This document shows positions 32,284-44,256 of a stretch of DNA of 64,000 nt, piece by piece; position 1 is the stretch's first letter; each line of letters opens with the position of its first letter. A program made the translations under genes and the position numbers. This DNA comes from Oopsacas minuta (lineage: Eukaryota > Porifera > Hexactinellida > Lyssacinosida > Leucopsacidae): positions 279,450-343,449 of the forward strand of contig JAKMXF010000313.1 of assembly GCA_024704765.1 (NCBI GenBank), given 5' to 3'. Under the pieces are notes generated by a model that had not been told where the DNA came from, searched no databases, and worked only from the letters and a program-made list of their open reading frames with translations.

Positions 32284-32932
32284 CCTTAGAGAATTGAAAG
32301 AGATGTCTACTCGACTCAGTATATGGAAATTTGATATTATGCATACCTTTATAATTACTAGATGGTTTTCTAAGCATGCTAGTAGAATTATGACGTCGGG
32401 GTACACAGAATTAGGGAAATAGCTCAATATTAAATTTTTGGTATAATTCCTACATACAAATTTTTAGGTCAAATTCCGATTTTCGATTTGGGTCTATCCT
32501 CAAAATTATTTTTGGGCCTAATTCCAGCGTCTCATAAACGATTATACATTTATTGATGATAACAATATTCGTGCTACAGATAAACTTGATTACATTGCGA
32601 GCGGTGGAACTAACAGTGCTTTATCCATATACCCGACGGATAGAGAATATTTTGACCCAATGCCGTAAATATGAATCCTAACTAATTCGATCAAAATTCT
32701 TCCCTTGCCAGAATATCGCTTCAATACACCATCCAACTACCAGGGTAGCAGGAAGCTCCCCGCAAAGGGGCAGGTTAAGAGAGATATTCGTTTCTAACAA
32801 AAAACTACCATTATTCAAGTGATGATAGTATACTTGCTTTACATGAGGTGGCACAATGAGCCTTCAGCAGACCGTAGGGGAAGCAAGTGAAGTGTGCTTG
32901 AAAAAGTAAATATACGTATGGGGCTATGGGTA

Positions 32933-33934
32933 CCAGTCAACTTGTACCAAATTTTTAAGTCATTCGTTCTATTATTAGTGCAGCTCCTGAGATGCCACAA
33001 TGGCATGGACAACGTCCGTACGTCCGCGCGGCCGTGCGAATTCTAGCAGTCCAATTAACATGCAAATTGGTATCCATATACATCTGGGATTTTCACCTCG
33101 GTTATGCAATTTTTCTAAAGTGATAATTTTACACCTTACTATGTAAAATTCATTTTCATGAGACTAAGTTTCAGCATGTTGTCAGGAGTAATTGGGTGCT
33201 TAGTGTCCGATTTTGAGATTTCAGGATCTGAAACTAAAAGTAACAAATTCTCAGATTTATCTTTGATTAATCATATTTTCACACCTTTTGCAATTATTTC
33301 AAAACGATGTTAGAAATTTCGCTCCAGCTACTTGTCAGGTGTAATTGTGTATGTAAATTCCAATTAATATTTTCAAATCTATACCTACATGATTTAGCAT
33401 ATGATTAATCATATTTTTACCACTTTACAGATAAAAAATTTGTATTAGGCAGAAATATGACGCAGATGCATGAGCTGCACTCCCACTCTTCCGGTTGTAC
33501 AATTTAAGTCAACTCGTACCGACGTAACAACTGCGAAGTAAATGTCTCCCACCATTGTGTTGTACCAGCGTAGTTAACGCGTTATCTAAGTTGTTGTCGA
33601 GCGAATTTACAGAAGATTAGCGGATAAAAGGTCTTAGATATTTCCCCAAGTATTTTAACTCACGATTCGAGTTGTTGTAAAGGGTATTTATCATGCGATA
33701 CAGAATTAAACCGTGCAAATTAGTACATGGGATCACACAAGTAAGTTGCCCCCGGGGACACTTTACTTTGGGGTTAGGTTACCACGTGACAGTATACTCT
33801 GACTAGGATAGATTATACCCTGGTATAATTTAAGCATCAGTAGGAGTTAACTTTAGTACGATATGACTTAGTACAAGTTGACCTGGTCCGAGTTGGTATT
33901 TAGTACTAGTTAGTGTGTGGTAGGAGTTGACTGG
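32933..33934. repeat. MITE with CCAGTCAACT ends, interrupted by another MITE
   Basis: The left end CCAGTCAACTTGTACC (32933) matches, inverted, AGTTGACTGG ending at 33934. The same motif family repeats inside (TACAAGTTGACC, AAGTCAACTCGTACC). The AGTGCAGCTCA element at 32977-33481 is inserted in it. Confidence 0.5.
32977..33481. repeat. AGTGCAGCTCA-family MITE, copy 2
   Basis: The termini AGTGCAGCTC and TGAGCTGCACT bound an interior shared with 25648-26087 (ATGGCATGGACAA, TACGTCCGCGC, CACCTCGGT, TAATCATATTTTCACACC). It is nested in the preceding element. Confidence 0.65.
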
Positions 33935-34954
33935 CAATCATACGTATACATCTACTATAACTATCCCAATGTCAGCGATATAACTCTCACCAAATGCACA
34001 ACTAATTTCCTACACCCTGGTTTTCCCACTTCAGCATAAATGGTGAACAAATATTTTCATTAAACAATACTATATACATAGACTTTGGAGCATCCATATT
34101 CTGGTCAGTCCGATGCCCCAATTAATGAGTAGCGAAAAGTTAGAATATATATATTGGGTCATACTCGATTACCCCTCAGTAGTTAGCAGCCATTGAATTG
34201 AATTTCTAGCATCATTTTGAATTCTCTTTAGAACATATCATAACGACTAAACATTTTGTCCATTGGTAAGAGATTTATCATATTTTCCTAAAATTGTGAA
34301 AATATGAAAATCTGCATATTATGAACATCCTCTATAATTTCTTCCCTGAGCATTAGTTCACTTAATATGAAGTTATAGGGCATTTAGATTTGATTAAAAC
34401 CCTTAACGGATTTCAAACTTGGCTGTAAAAGCGACTAAACGTCCCGCGACGATGTGTCGCCCATTTTATGAGATGTCGCATAACAAGCCTTAATTTGGGA
34501 GCTGAAGAATTCAATAAAACTTGATAAAAAAAGCTGAATTTGATTTTCACACTTTTGAATTAATCATATGTACGAATGTAAAGAAAACAAATTTTCATAC
34601 GCCTAGAGATATATTTGCCCAAATTTATACGCCTATAGGCGCGCCGCATACATCTGGATAACACCCTGGTTCATCCACCTTGAGAAATTTGACCCCCCCC
34701 CCTAGGAATTTTAGGCACTATCTAAATTATTTTGCTGTTCTGTTTTTATGTCATATTTTCTTGGACTTTTGAATTCTACCTAATATATTACAATGTATGC
34801 CAACATCATCTAGAATGTGGCACTCTAAAACAGTGCCACATTTCAATTAATATAATACAATATTATATGTACCTCTTATTCACATAGTGCCTGCTACAAT
34901 TAGTGCAAGTTTAACCCCTGTATCCTGAAAACCTTCAAATTAATATACTATACT

Positions 34955-35527
34955 CAGGGCCGGATTAGCACTCGATGGGGCCCTAAGCCAAGTATACTAT
35001 GAGGCTCACTCTATAATTCCTGCTCAGAATAGCAAGCATTTCAAAGAGGCTCACCCCTCACTCCCTGGCCTCGCTTAATATAAACTGAAAGTCTATATGT
35101 AACTGACAAATACCATTTATTAAGCATCATGTATTATAAATTTAGAAAATAATACTAAATACCATTTTCATTAAAAATTGAATCAAACTAATCAAATGGG
35201 AAATTAAAAAAACAATAAAAACTATTGAGTTTTAATATATAAGATAACTTTATTCATTGCTAGGCTGAGTGGAACTCAGAAATGAAGCTTAACAATTGAA
35301 TATAGTGGATACAGACGTTGTTTGATGTTTTCATATTGACTGCCTTGTCATTCAATTAAGATTGATTTTTGTGGCGTTCGCATTTAAAATGACTACACTT
35401 TGCGAGCAAACAACAAATGCAGTGTGGGGACTGAGACTGGCTATGCCAAGCTATTTCTTCGTTGAATTGGTGAGTGCCGTGAGGCCCTAAGCCATGGCTT
35501 ATTTGGCTTATAGGCTAATCCGGCCTG
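34955..35527 (-). repeat. hAT-type MITE, copy 2 (573 bp)
   Basis: Reverse-oriented copy of the element at 20711-21286, with ends CAGGGCCGGATTAGC and GCTAATCCGGCCTG. It is flanked by a perfect 8-bp duplication ACTATACT (34947-34954 and 35528-35535). The perfect duplication and high identity between copies indicate recent movement. Confidence 0.9.
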
Positions 35528-35535
35528 ACTATACT

Positions 35536-36848
35536 GACGGCCCAGATTCTTTTTTTTGCTCGTTCCGCACGCAATTAAATGTTAATTAATCATTAGTTCA
35601 TTTATACAGTACGCGTAAAGAAATTCTCACTGATATACTCTTACTGGAAGTATAGCCTTTGATTGATCATATTTTGTTTCCTTCATTTGCTACCTAATCT
35701 TAAGTCTCACGATGAAATCTTGAGATTTTCACGAATCTCACGATTTTGAGAGTTCCCAGGTTGAGAGCTCTGGGAAGGAGTGTTCAATTCTTCCATAAAT
35801 TAAAGTTATATTTGCACCATAGATCGAGGTTAGATTCAATGTCACCAAAAGTTTAGCCTAAACATTTTTTGATGAGCTTTATTTTTAGATCATCAAGTTT
35901 TGATTACCCTAGAAATAGCCTATCAATTCCCATACTAACATATTTGGCACTTAGTACTTCTTAGTTTGCCAAAACATGGCAAAATCGTGCAGATATTTTC
36001 GGTAACTATATATTATATATTTGTGTACGTTGTAATGTTATTTTAAATGCAAGTAAAAGTAGGTCAATCGTATATGCACAATTTTTTGATGAATAAATTT
36101 AGTTTAAAGGCCACCAACAACATCTCTGATTTGCACTCGTGCTATCATTTCTACCTCACATTAAATTCTGGAGGACTTGATAATTAATTATTCAATGATT
36201 TAGAAAATGTAAATTTATGGAGTATCAAATTGAATCTCCTTGCATATTATGGATCAAATTCTCAATTCCAATTAATCTATTACAATAAAACTTGATTGCG
36301 CAGGGGCAGCAATAGAGCATATACGTTACGACTGATACGGCGAGCGCCGTGGAGATTTTGGGAATGTTCTATGTACAAATGTATATTGTATCGAATAATA
36401 CGGTACGCGATTTTGATCATTCGTATAAAATATATATGTAATTAATGCCGTCGAATGTTGTGTATTACTGTCCAAGTACACCCTTGTAGATATTCGAAAA
36501 TGATAAAATAATGATGTTTACTTAGTACCTACAGGCAGTTATTTTATTTCTAAGAATTACTGTGCCATAATAAAAATTAAAAGTTTTGCTATTTCATACA
36601 CTCGAGGTACGAAGTGCTGAGTATATTCCGTCGCGTAGCGATCAAAAGTACTAAGAAAATTAGCTGTGCAGACAGCTTAGTCTATTGATTAAATTGGCAC
36701 TATTGTCGCATGCGGATAGAAGTATTTAATATATGAAAAATTTACACAATGCTGATCAAAAATGTCCATGCAAGGCCAAAAGTATGCCAAAGATAAGCCT
36801 TGAGGATCTTCCAGTTTCCTCAATCAATTCTGGACATACAAACATATA
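35536..36848. other. gene-free spacer
   Basis: AT-rich, with a fragment of the fold-back MITE (GACAGCTTAGTCTATT) near 36670 and a GC-rich hairpin tract near 36600-36650. No gene is recognised. Confidence 0.35.
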
Positions 36849-37022
36849 CAGTTAAAAGTACTTAACTGCCACCTGCTCATAGTGGCCACCTCAAAACAGT
36901 CCCCCCAATCATAGGCGTAGCGTAAGTATGGCAAGGTGGGGCATGTGCCCCACCACTTTTTATACAACTAATCTAATGAGACTTTATATTTACAAATTAG
37001 TTTGGGCACGTAGTATTTCGCA

Positions 37023-37222
37023 ATGGCTGCTCAGATCGAGAAAGACTCGGAGACTGAGATAGCTAGGGACAGTGAAAGCGAAAAGAAGACTCAAAGTACA
37101 AATTTCAAACAGGCATCACTCTTTACATTGTGGGGGGATCCGGGAGAGATTCAGCTTCAAAGGACAGCGAGACAGCCAGTGCCGACTCGCAAGAACCCGT
37201 TGAAGGTATTGATTCACCAGGG
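37023..37222 (+). pseudogene. hAT transposase, 5' fragment
   Basis: This is the N-terminal part of the hAT transposase, from the ATG at 37023. It is a charged leader followed by KQASLFTLWGDPGEIQLQ and the sequence up to LIHQ, where coding is broken by the Harbinger left end. The reading frame is the same as that of the 3' fragment at 40061. So before the insertion this was one gene. Confidence 0.8.
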
Positions 37223-37532
37223 GCCGTATTCACTAAGCATACTTAAGTATGTACTTAGTACTTAAGTACTAAGTACATACTTAAACCGTATTCACTAAGA
37301 TTGGTATTCACTAAGATTTAAGCTCATACTTAAGTATGTACTTAAGTACAAAAGTTAAGTAACCTACCGAGGTTGCTTAAGTTATTCAAGCTCTATTTTA
37401 AGTTTCCAAACATATAATATTTATAGATAACATTGATGTAATCACTTCATTCACTCGTTTTCTTTGATTAATTCATACTTTCACTATAAATTTAGATTTT
37501 CTATGATGTAACAATATTACTAAATCGTATAT

Positions 37533-38258
37533 CTAAAGCTGCTGCTGTTGATCTTTTTCTAAAAGTCTCTGCTTTTTATAACGGTAATACTCCCTCTGCT
37601 CTTCAATCAGCTCTAGTTGAGCCGAGAATACTTCCATCTGTTTAAGAAGCACTTCTCGTTGCAGAGGAAGTAAATCAGAGACCGATGTTGACTGTTCGAT
37701 GCTCCTCTTACGCTTACGCCTTCCCTCTGGACGACTATTAACTACAGTAACTTCTGGTCCCTCAAACACTGGCGTTACTTCACTGCTTTCGCTAATCTCG
37801 GTGTGTGAAGGCAATGCTGTTGGGGCCTGAAACATATCAACACTACCACATATTCCAGTGAACGCTGGCGTACTTGAGAATATCTGTGATACTCTCTCCG
37901 TCACAGATGTGGATAATTCCCTATCAGAGCTTAGGATCCGGATGTCTTCATCCTCCACTTCACCAGCTTCATTTGGCCCTCCTCCTGTCCTCCTCGCTTC
38001 CCTTCGACTGGAATCCACACGGGCTTTTGCGGAACCTTTTAGATTGTTCCACTTCTTCTTTATATCTTTCACATCTCGGTTGTTGCCATGGATGGAATTG
38101 ATTTTCCGCATAACATTGTTCCAAAGCCTCGTCTTTTTTTTGTTTATCTCCGCGCACTGACCAGCAGTACCCCTCAATATATCTCCAGCATCCTGGATTG
38201 CCTCAATGAGCGTATACTCCTCCTCCTTTGTCCAATTTACTTTGCGAACTTTGTCCAT
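37533..38258 (-). CDS. Harbinger Myb/SANT-like DNA-binding protein
   Basis: The second protein of Harbinger elements, which binds the ends and helps import the transposase. From the ATG at 38258 it has 241 residues. A Myb/SANT-like trihelix lies at about 1-80 (VNWTKEEEYTLIEAI ... LWNNVMRKINSI ... IKKKWNNLKGSAKARV). A linker follows, then a basic RRKRKRS patch near 185 and a C-terminal coiled coil (LPLQREVLLKQMEVFSAQLE). An earlier in-frame ATG at 38306 would add 16 residues outside the domain. The ORF is intact. Confidence 0.83.
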   Translation of the reverse strand: MDKVRKVNWTKEEEYTLIEAIQDAGDILRGTAGQCAEINKKKTRLWNNVMRKINSIHGNNRDVKDIKKKWNNLKGSAKARVDSSRREARRTGGGPNEAGEVEDEDIRILSSDRELSTSVTERVSQIFSSTPAFTGICGSVDMFQAPTALPSHTEISESSEVTPVFEGPEVTVVNSRPEGRRKRKRSIEQSTSVSDLLPLQREVLLKQMEVFSAQLELIEEQREYYRYKKQRLLEKDQQQQL

Positions 38259-38524
38259 TCTCTTGCTTTGGAATATCAATAACCTCCACCAATTTATAGT
38301 TTTCATAATGCAACAACTAGCTCCCAATTCAAGTGCGATACTTGATACATCTCACAAGTAAATATCCCAACTTCAAAGACCAACACCCTACTTAGATGTT
38401 TCAGAACTACAAAGACCAACATCCTACTTAGATGTTTCAAAACTACAAAAATCCATATTACCTTATAATCACTTACTGTGCAAAATGTTTACATATCACA
38501 CCACAACATATATGTTATGTGAAT

Positions 38525-39571
38525 TTAGTTGCTAAAATTATGAATAGAAAATTGATCTCTGTAATGCTTTGATGCCAAATGTCCAACAGTTTCCTCAAAG
38601 TCAAGAACATCATCCGGATAGGAATCATCGGAGACTTCATCCTCTAAGAGAGGTTGTTTCCACAGTATTGCTATGTTATGCAATACTGCACAAGCAACTA
38701 TGATGGAACAAACTTTATCAGGACTCATCCTGAGCTCTCCATGAAGACAGTGGAATCTTCTTTTCCATCGCCCAAATGTCTGTTCAACAATAACCCTTGT
38801 CCTCTTATGTGCATAGTTGTAGTTAAATTGGGGAGTGGATATTGGTTGGCGATAAGGAGTGAGTAAATATGGCCTCATCATGTAACCGCTATCTCCTAAT
38901 ATATGCTCCCCTATTGAAAAGGTATTTTCAACATGCATCCCAACACCTGAAATCTTCCAAATTCGTGAATCGTGAACAGACCCAGGAAAACGTGCCAATA
39001 CATCACTAAACATTCCATCTGGTTGGCAAATAGCTTGGACGTTAATTGAGTGGTAAAAATGCCGATTTATATAATCTGCTTCATTTTCTGAGGGTCTTTG
39101 GATTCGTATATGTGTCCCGTCAACTAATCCTACTACGCCTGGAAAGTGAGCAATCTCATAAAACTTGTTTTTGACTTCTACCCTCTTGAGACCAGCAGGC
39201 AAACTAACAAACTGATGGTATATAGCTTGCAAACCCAGAGAAACATCTCGGATATAACGAGAAGCAGAAGCTTGGCTTACGTTTATCCCATCTCCACAAA
39301 TTATCTGGAACGTTCCAGAAGCGAAAAATTGAAGTGCCACACAAACTTGCAAATGAGGGGAAGCAGCATAAGAACGCTCGGTGAAATTCAAATAGTTAGC
39401 TAGCAACTCTGTAATTTTAGATATTGAAACTCTAGAGAAGCGGAAACGTCGAACAAGTTCAACATCATCATAACAATCTAGGGGATCATTGAGATCCCTG
39501 AAAACTCGTTGACGTGCCATTGAGGAAGAGGTTTCTTCTTCTGCGAGAAATAGTGGAATCATCTGTGCCAT
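38525..39571 (-). CDS. Harbinger DDE transposase (HARBI1-like, DDE_Tnp_4)
   Basis: A 348-residue transposase with an N-terminal helix-turn-helix region (about 45-110). The catalytic DDE nuclease follows: VGLVDGTHIRI (first Asp, about residue 151), LGDSGYMMRPYLLTPY (second Asp) and VEQTFGRWKRRFHCL (Glu). The spacing and block order match HARBI1/PIF transposases. The ORF is intact from the ATG at 39571, consistent with a recently active element. Confidence 0.92.
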   Translation of the reverse strand: MAQMIPLFLAEEETSSSMARQRVFRDLNDPLDCYDDVELVRRFRFSRVSISKITELLANYLNFTERSYAASPHLQVCVALQFFASGTFQIICGDGINVSQASASRYIRDVSLGLQAIYHQFVSLPAGLKRVEVKNKFYEIAHFPGVVGLVDGTHIRIQRPSENEADYINRHFYHSINVQAICQPDGMFSDVLARFPGSVHDSRIWKISGVGMHVENTFSIGEHILGDSGYMMRPYLLTPYRQPISTPQFNYNYAHKRTRVIVEQTFGRWKRRFHCLHGELRMSPDKVCSIIVACAVLHNIAILWKQPLLEDEVSDDSYPDDVLDFEETVGHLASKHYRDQFSIHNFSN

Positions 39572-40060
39572 TTGTTTATATTAAAATACTTGAATATTTA
39601 TATATTATATTTGATCATAAATTGATTTAGCAAAACATTCATTAGTGTAACTTGGAATGTATAATTCAGAATGAGAGTATTTAACATTACGTACAAAGTA
39701 ATGCATTCCTTAGTAACACATATGTTATATCATAAGCGTTCGAAGCATTCCTTGCAACATTATTTGTGGAATATTTCATGAACGTAAACCACAATATTAT
39801 CATGAGATCATGCATAAAACATGAAAAGTTTTGAAAATATATTCCTGAATGATTGAAAGTAATTCTGTAAAGCAATCCATCAGAAACTCGAAAATTCATG
39901 AATATAAGTGGTACTTAAGTATATACTTAGTTAAGTACATACTTAAGTACGTACTTAACTCTTAGTGAATACGACTTAAGTACGTACTTAACTAAGTACA
40001 TGCTTAGTACTTAAGTACGTACTTAGTACTTAAGTACTAAGTATGCTTAGTGAATACGGC

Positions 40061-42300
40061 GGCAGGACAGAACCAAAATTCCGATTCGAGCAAACAACTT
40101 GAACGTATCGTCAGTGATGGTCACAGTGGTGGAGAGTCAGACCCTCTAGATCCAGCCAATGGTCCAATTGCTGCTAATCAATGGGAGGGGCCATATCAAC
40201 CAAACGATGTGTGCTTCCCTAGCAGACAATTGGGAGAGAGTCTGCGAAGTTTCCGATCTGAGTGGTTTGTTGGTCGCCCTTGGTTAGAATACAGTGTAAA
40301 GCTTGACTCTGCCTTTTGCTTTCCATGTCGGCTGTTTGCTGCAAGTCACCCAGGGTGTGGAGAGCCAGCATTTACGCACACAGGGTTTCGCTTCTGGAAG
40401 AATGCAACTGAGAGATTCAGAAATCATAATGGTACAATTGTGCATCATTCTGCAATGACTGCCTGGACTTTAGCCAAGACACAGAAAAACTCCATTGCTT
40501 CTCAGCTTAGTTTATCACACAAGGCACAGGTTGAGAAGAATCGTGCACACCTACGAACTATTTCTGAGACTATTCTTTTTCTTGGGAAGCAGAACATTCC
40601 ATTACGGGGTCATGATGAGGCAGAGTCATCGATTAACCGTGGCAATTTTCTCGAAATTCTGGCATTACGAGCTAAGGATAATAAAGACCTACTTGGTTCC
40701 CTTTTTTCGCACCGAATCAAATATACCAGTCCTCAGATTCAAAACGAACTGATTTCTATCATTGGGCGTTTGATTCAAGAACAAATTGTGAAAGAAGTAC
40801 ATGACAGCCAATACTTTGCAGTGATGGTAGATGAAACTATGGACATTGCCAAAATTGAACAGGCTGCCGTTTGCGTACGCTACCTTTCTATAAAAGGTAG
40901 CAACGCTATTATACAAGAACGTTTTTTGGGATTCTGGAAATGTGCCAGCACAACTGGTGAAGCATTGTATAATCTCCTGAAGTCTGTCTTATGTGAGCTA
41001 ACTCTGTGCCTTCATAATGTGCGAGCTCAGTGTTACGATGGAGCAGCAAACATGCGAGGGAAATATTCTGGACTTGCTTCAAGGGTACAAGAGGAAGAAC
41101 ATCGAGCGTTATATATACACTGTCATGCTCACCAATTAAATCTTGTTCTTTGCGAAGCTTGCATGAACATCAGAGAAGTCAGAAATGCCTTGGGTACTGT
41201 CTCCACACTATATAGTTTTATTGAGGGTTCTGCAAAGCGTCATCATCTGTTTCATGAAATACAAGAAAAGTTGGGAATTAGTCGATCAGTTACATTGAAA
41301 GCACTGTGCGAAACACGTTGGTCATGTCGTTACAGGGCTATACATGCAGTGAAGCTAACATACTCTGCCATTCTCCAATCTTTAGAAGACATTGCTGAGC
41401 ATCATGCTGCCAAGTCAGGTGCTGATGCTGCATCTCTTTTGAGACACATTTCAACCTTCGATTTCTTAATCATGATTGAGATTTTGGACTACCTATTTGC
41501 AATTACTGATTCCTTTTCTCGTGAACTGCAGTCTCAAAATCTTGACATATCTTCTTTACAAGGGAAAATACAAAGTGTAATAGACTCTCTAACTTGTATC
41601 AGAAATGGGGACTTCTTCCACCATCTTTGGAGTAGTGCAGAAAAACTTGCTGAGGACCACCAACTAGACCCACCATCAGAGCCTCGAAGGCGGAAAGTTC
41701 CCAGATGCTTTGACGATGGATCACAAAATCATGATTACTCGTCTGCTGAGGACCGTTATCGGACAGCTGTCTTCTATGCTACAATTGATATCCTCTTATC
41801 AGAACTGAAAGAACGCTTTGCAGAGAATGATTATGAAATATTGCGTAATATTAATGAAGTGCTACTGAAATGGCAGCCAAATTCACACCTCATACAGAAA
41901 TTGTCTGAGTTTTACGACTTTGATAGTCATCAACTGGAGTGTGAAATGAGAGTTTTCTATTCATACGTAAAAAATAATATTATTAAAGACACCCCGAGTG
42001 TTCTAGATCTGGCTCAGCTATTCGTGGATAAGAACCTGAATGTGATGTTTCCCCTAGTATGGAAACTGATCCTAATAGCTGCATGCATACCTGTATCCAC
42101 AGCATCTCCAGAGCGGTCATTTTCTGCATTGAGGAGACTAAAAACATACCTTCGGAGTACAATTGGGCGGGCAACAGCGATTGAGTGGATTGGCTTTAAT
42201 GAACATTGAGGCTGAGGTAGCCAGAAGTTTGGAAACAGAACTTGACTTGATTGTGGACAAGTTTGCTTCTTCAAGTCAGCGGCGCTCTGAATTTTATTGA
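40061..42300 (+). pseudogene. hAT transposase, 3' fragment (zinc finger, catalytic and dimerisation regions)
   Basis: The continuation of the gene begun at 37023. In order it has a TTF-type zinc finger (SAFCFPCRLF and HTGFRFWKNATERFRNH), a DUF4371-like catalytic core (VMVDETMDIAKIEQ; CYDGAANMRG; HCHAHQLNLVL; ETRWSCRY), and the hAT dimerisation domain (PVSTASPERSFSALRRLKTYLRST). After residue block IGRATAIEW the frame is lost by a 1-nt change near 42185. The expected ending GLALMNIEAEVARSLE continues in the next frame to a stop at 42298-42300. Because of the insertion and the frameshift it is inactive. The family resembles ZMYM-type domesticated hAT genes, but the TIRs show it is a transposon. 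Confidence 0.88.
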
Positions 42301-42814
42301 TATTGTTTTAGTACATAATTATATAGCATAGATTCATGTATACGATTAGTTGTGTTAATTAGAGTTTCGCAATGGAATATCCCTGAGCGGCTGAGCTTCC
42401 CTGTTTTGCGCGCGGGATGGGGAAACTCCCCTTGTATGTGCCCCACCACTCACTTGGTCCTAGCTACGCCTATGCCCCCAATTTTCCATTATATTGACCT
42501 CTGCATACCGGCAACCATTATTGGTCCCTTACTGGCTCTTAGCCTCTCTAAAACGGTCACTACCTCTACATAGCGGTCACCTCCCCATAAAGTCCATCTT
42601 TGAAAGTCTCTTGGTTGCCACCATTAACTACTTCCACTGTATTATCTTATATACTAGTCACCTGTCTTATTTGCCACCTCCTCTACATAACGGCCATTAA
42701 ATTTAAATTATTTAACTACACCTTTCTATAATGTTTATAATCATAAAAACCACCTGTACATAACGGCCACTTTTGGTCAATCCATTCTGTGGCCGTTATA
42801 GGGAAGTTTGACTG

Positions 42815-44256
42815 TATATACGTATACATATATACATTCACATAAATAGTTTAATAGCGTTTTGATAGCAGGACCCTTTCAAGCTAATAACAACCGGTCC
42901 GGCCATCTAATATAACAGAACCATTTCTGCCGCTCATCAGTAATAGAACAAACATTGTTATTACAAAAAAACTGTCTATGGCTACGGCCATGAATAATGC
43001 ACACATATCTTGAAACCATAAGGTCTAATTTGCATTTATTTGAAGCTTAGTAGTTATTCAAAAATGAGACAACAAACCTGGCCATCTTCTATTTTGGCCT
43101 TCTTAGGGGGATACATAGCTGTACATTGAGTAGGCCATGGTGCGTAGAGTCAAGAGCATTAAAGGAGCGGGACTTGGAGGGCGCTCCATTTATGATCCGG
43201 GGGCGGAAGGTGGAGCAGTGCTCCATTCTTGAAGGAGCACACAACTTGAGCCTGCTCTTGTTTAATTGCAAACATTTTAAAATTTCATCGTTTTTCTGCA
43301 TAAAATTCAGTATTCTTGCTATATAATTCACAATTTATTGAAATGGTTTGACGTTGCACATTTAACAATTTTACGAATGTACGATGGTTAAATTCAATCC
43401 TGATTACTTAAATACAAATCTAATGTAAATCTGAAAGATTGAAATGGAGCCGAATTCTACTGTACTATTTAAATTGGGTTGCCAGATTTTCAAAAGTCAA
43501 AACCGTACAAATTACGTTCCGACAATCTCTGGTGTATTTTTGGGGTGAGAGCCTTAGGGGCCTAGAGTGCGGATATATACATATCTCTTTTTCCGGGATG
43601 TTTTTCCCATGGCGTAAGCATTACAATTTACAAAAGGGCTAACACTCACTTCTAATATAAATGTCGAGGGGGATTACAATTCCTCCTTCCCTGCACAACA
43701 TAGCTACATGCTCGATTGCGCTTAACTAGCCATTGCAACGAAATATATAGCATCCATGGGTGCAACTATGGCCATTTTGGGTGGGCACGCGCTCACCCTG
43801 GAACTTGTATTCCCACCCAGATTTGATTCCACATTAATAGAAAAAGTATAGGGTGGCGGGTATTCATGACATGATCTTTGCCCACCCAGACTCATATGAG
43901 TCTAGTTACGACATTATAGCATCATTTGTATTTATAAGACCAAAGGTGTGGAGACATGATTATTTGGACGGACAAATACAGCACATCGTCCATGCTATTA
44001 TGGCATATACGAGCTGCTAGCTGCACTACAAACAGCGTGGAAGCAATTCTACCATCTCCAGGATAATTGCGCGTTCTGTTACAATGTATACGATAATACA
44101 ATTATGAATTTTGATACTGCTAGAACATTCCAATCTATAACAATTCATACCCTTTTCGGTATAATTATGTAATACGTATATTCGTATATCAACTTAATGT
44201 ATAGATTGAGTATATATCATATGTAGTAGTATATTATTAAAATATTCATCGTTGAC
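42815..44256. other. gene-free stretch with repeat debris
   Basis: It contains a CCGGTCCGGCCATC / TGGCTACGGCCATG fragment related to the GGCCGTAGC MITEs (42890-42995) and a GGGTGGGCA/TGCCCACCC segment (43775-43900). A remnant of the AGTGCAGCTCA family lies near 43975-44030. No gene is seen. Confidence 0.35.

Larger units (their letters stand above)
37223..40060 (-). mobile_element. PIF/Harbinger transposon, apparently complete
   Basis: The terminal inverted repeats start GCCGTATTCACTAAGCATAC at the left and end with its complement at 40060. Both ends carry clusters of short palindromes (ACTTAAGT, AGTACGTACT) over about 150 bp, candidate transposase binding sites. It encodes the two proteins an autonomous Harbinger needs: a Myb/SANT-like protein and a DDE transposase, both on the minus strand. 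The target duplication is ambiguous in the G/C-rich flank (GGG against GGC at the assigned ends). Confidence 0.88.
36910..42474 (+). mobile_element. hAT transposon with nested Harbinger insertion
   Basis: It begins CATAGGCGTAGC and ends with the inverted GCTACGCCTATG. A perfect 8-bp target duplication CCCCCAAT flanks it (36902-36909 and 42475-42482). Subterminal GGGGCA/TGCCCC blocks are also inverted. It carries one transposase gene that is split by a 2.84-kb Harbinger element. Without that insert the hAT would be about 2.7 kb. Confidence 0.92.
36849..42814. repeat. Tigger/pogo-like repeat hosting the hAT element
   Basis: The left part begins TA-CAGTTAAAAGTACTTAACT and carries TAGTGGCCACCTC. 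The right part is rich in CATAACGGCCAC and ends AAGTTTGACTG-TA. The ends are imperfect inverted repeats next to TA, typical of Tc1/pogo elements. Only about 370 bp remain outside the hAT insertion (36849-36909 and 42475-42814), all non-coding. Confidence 0.5.
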
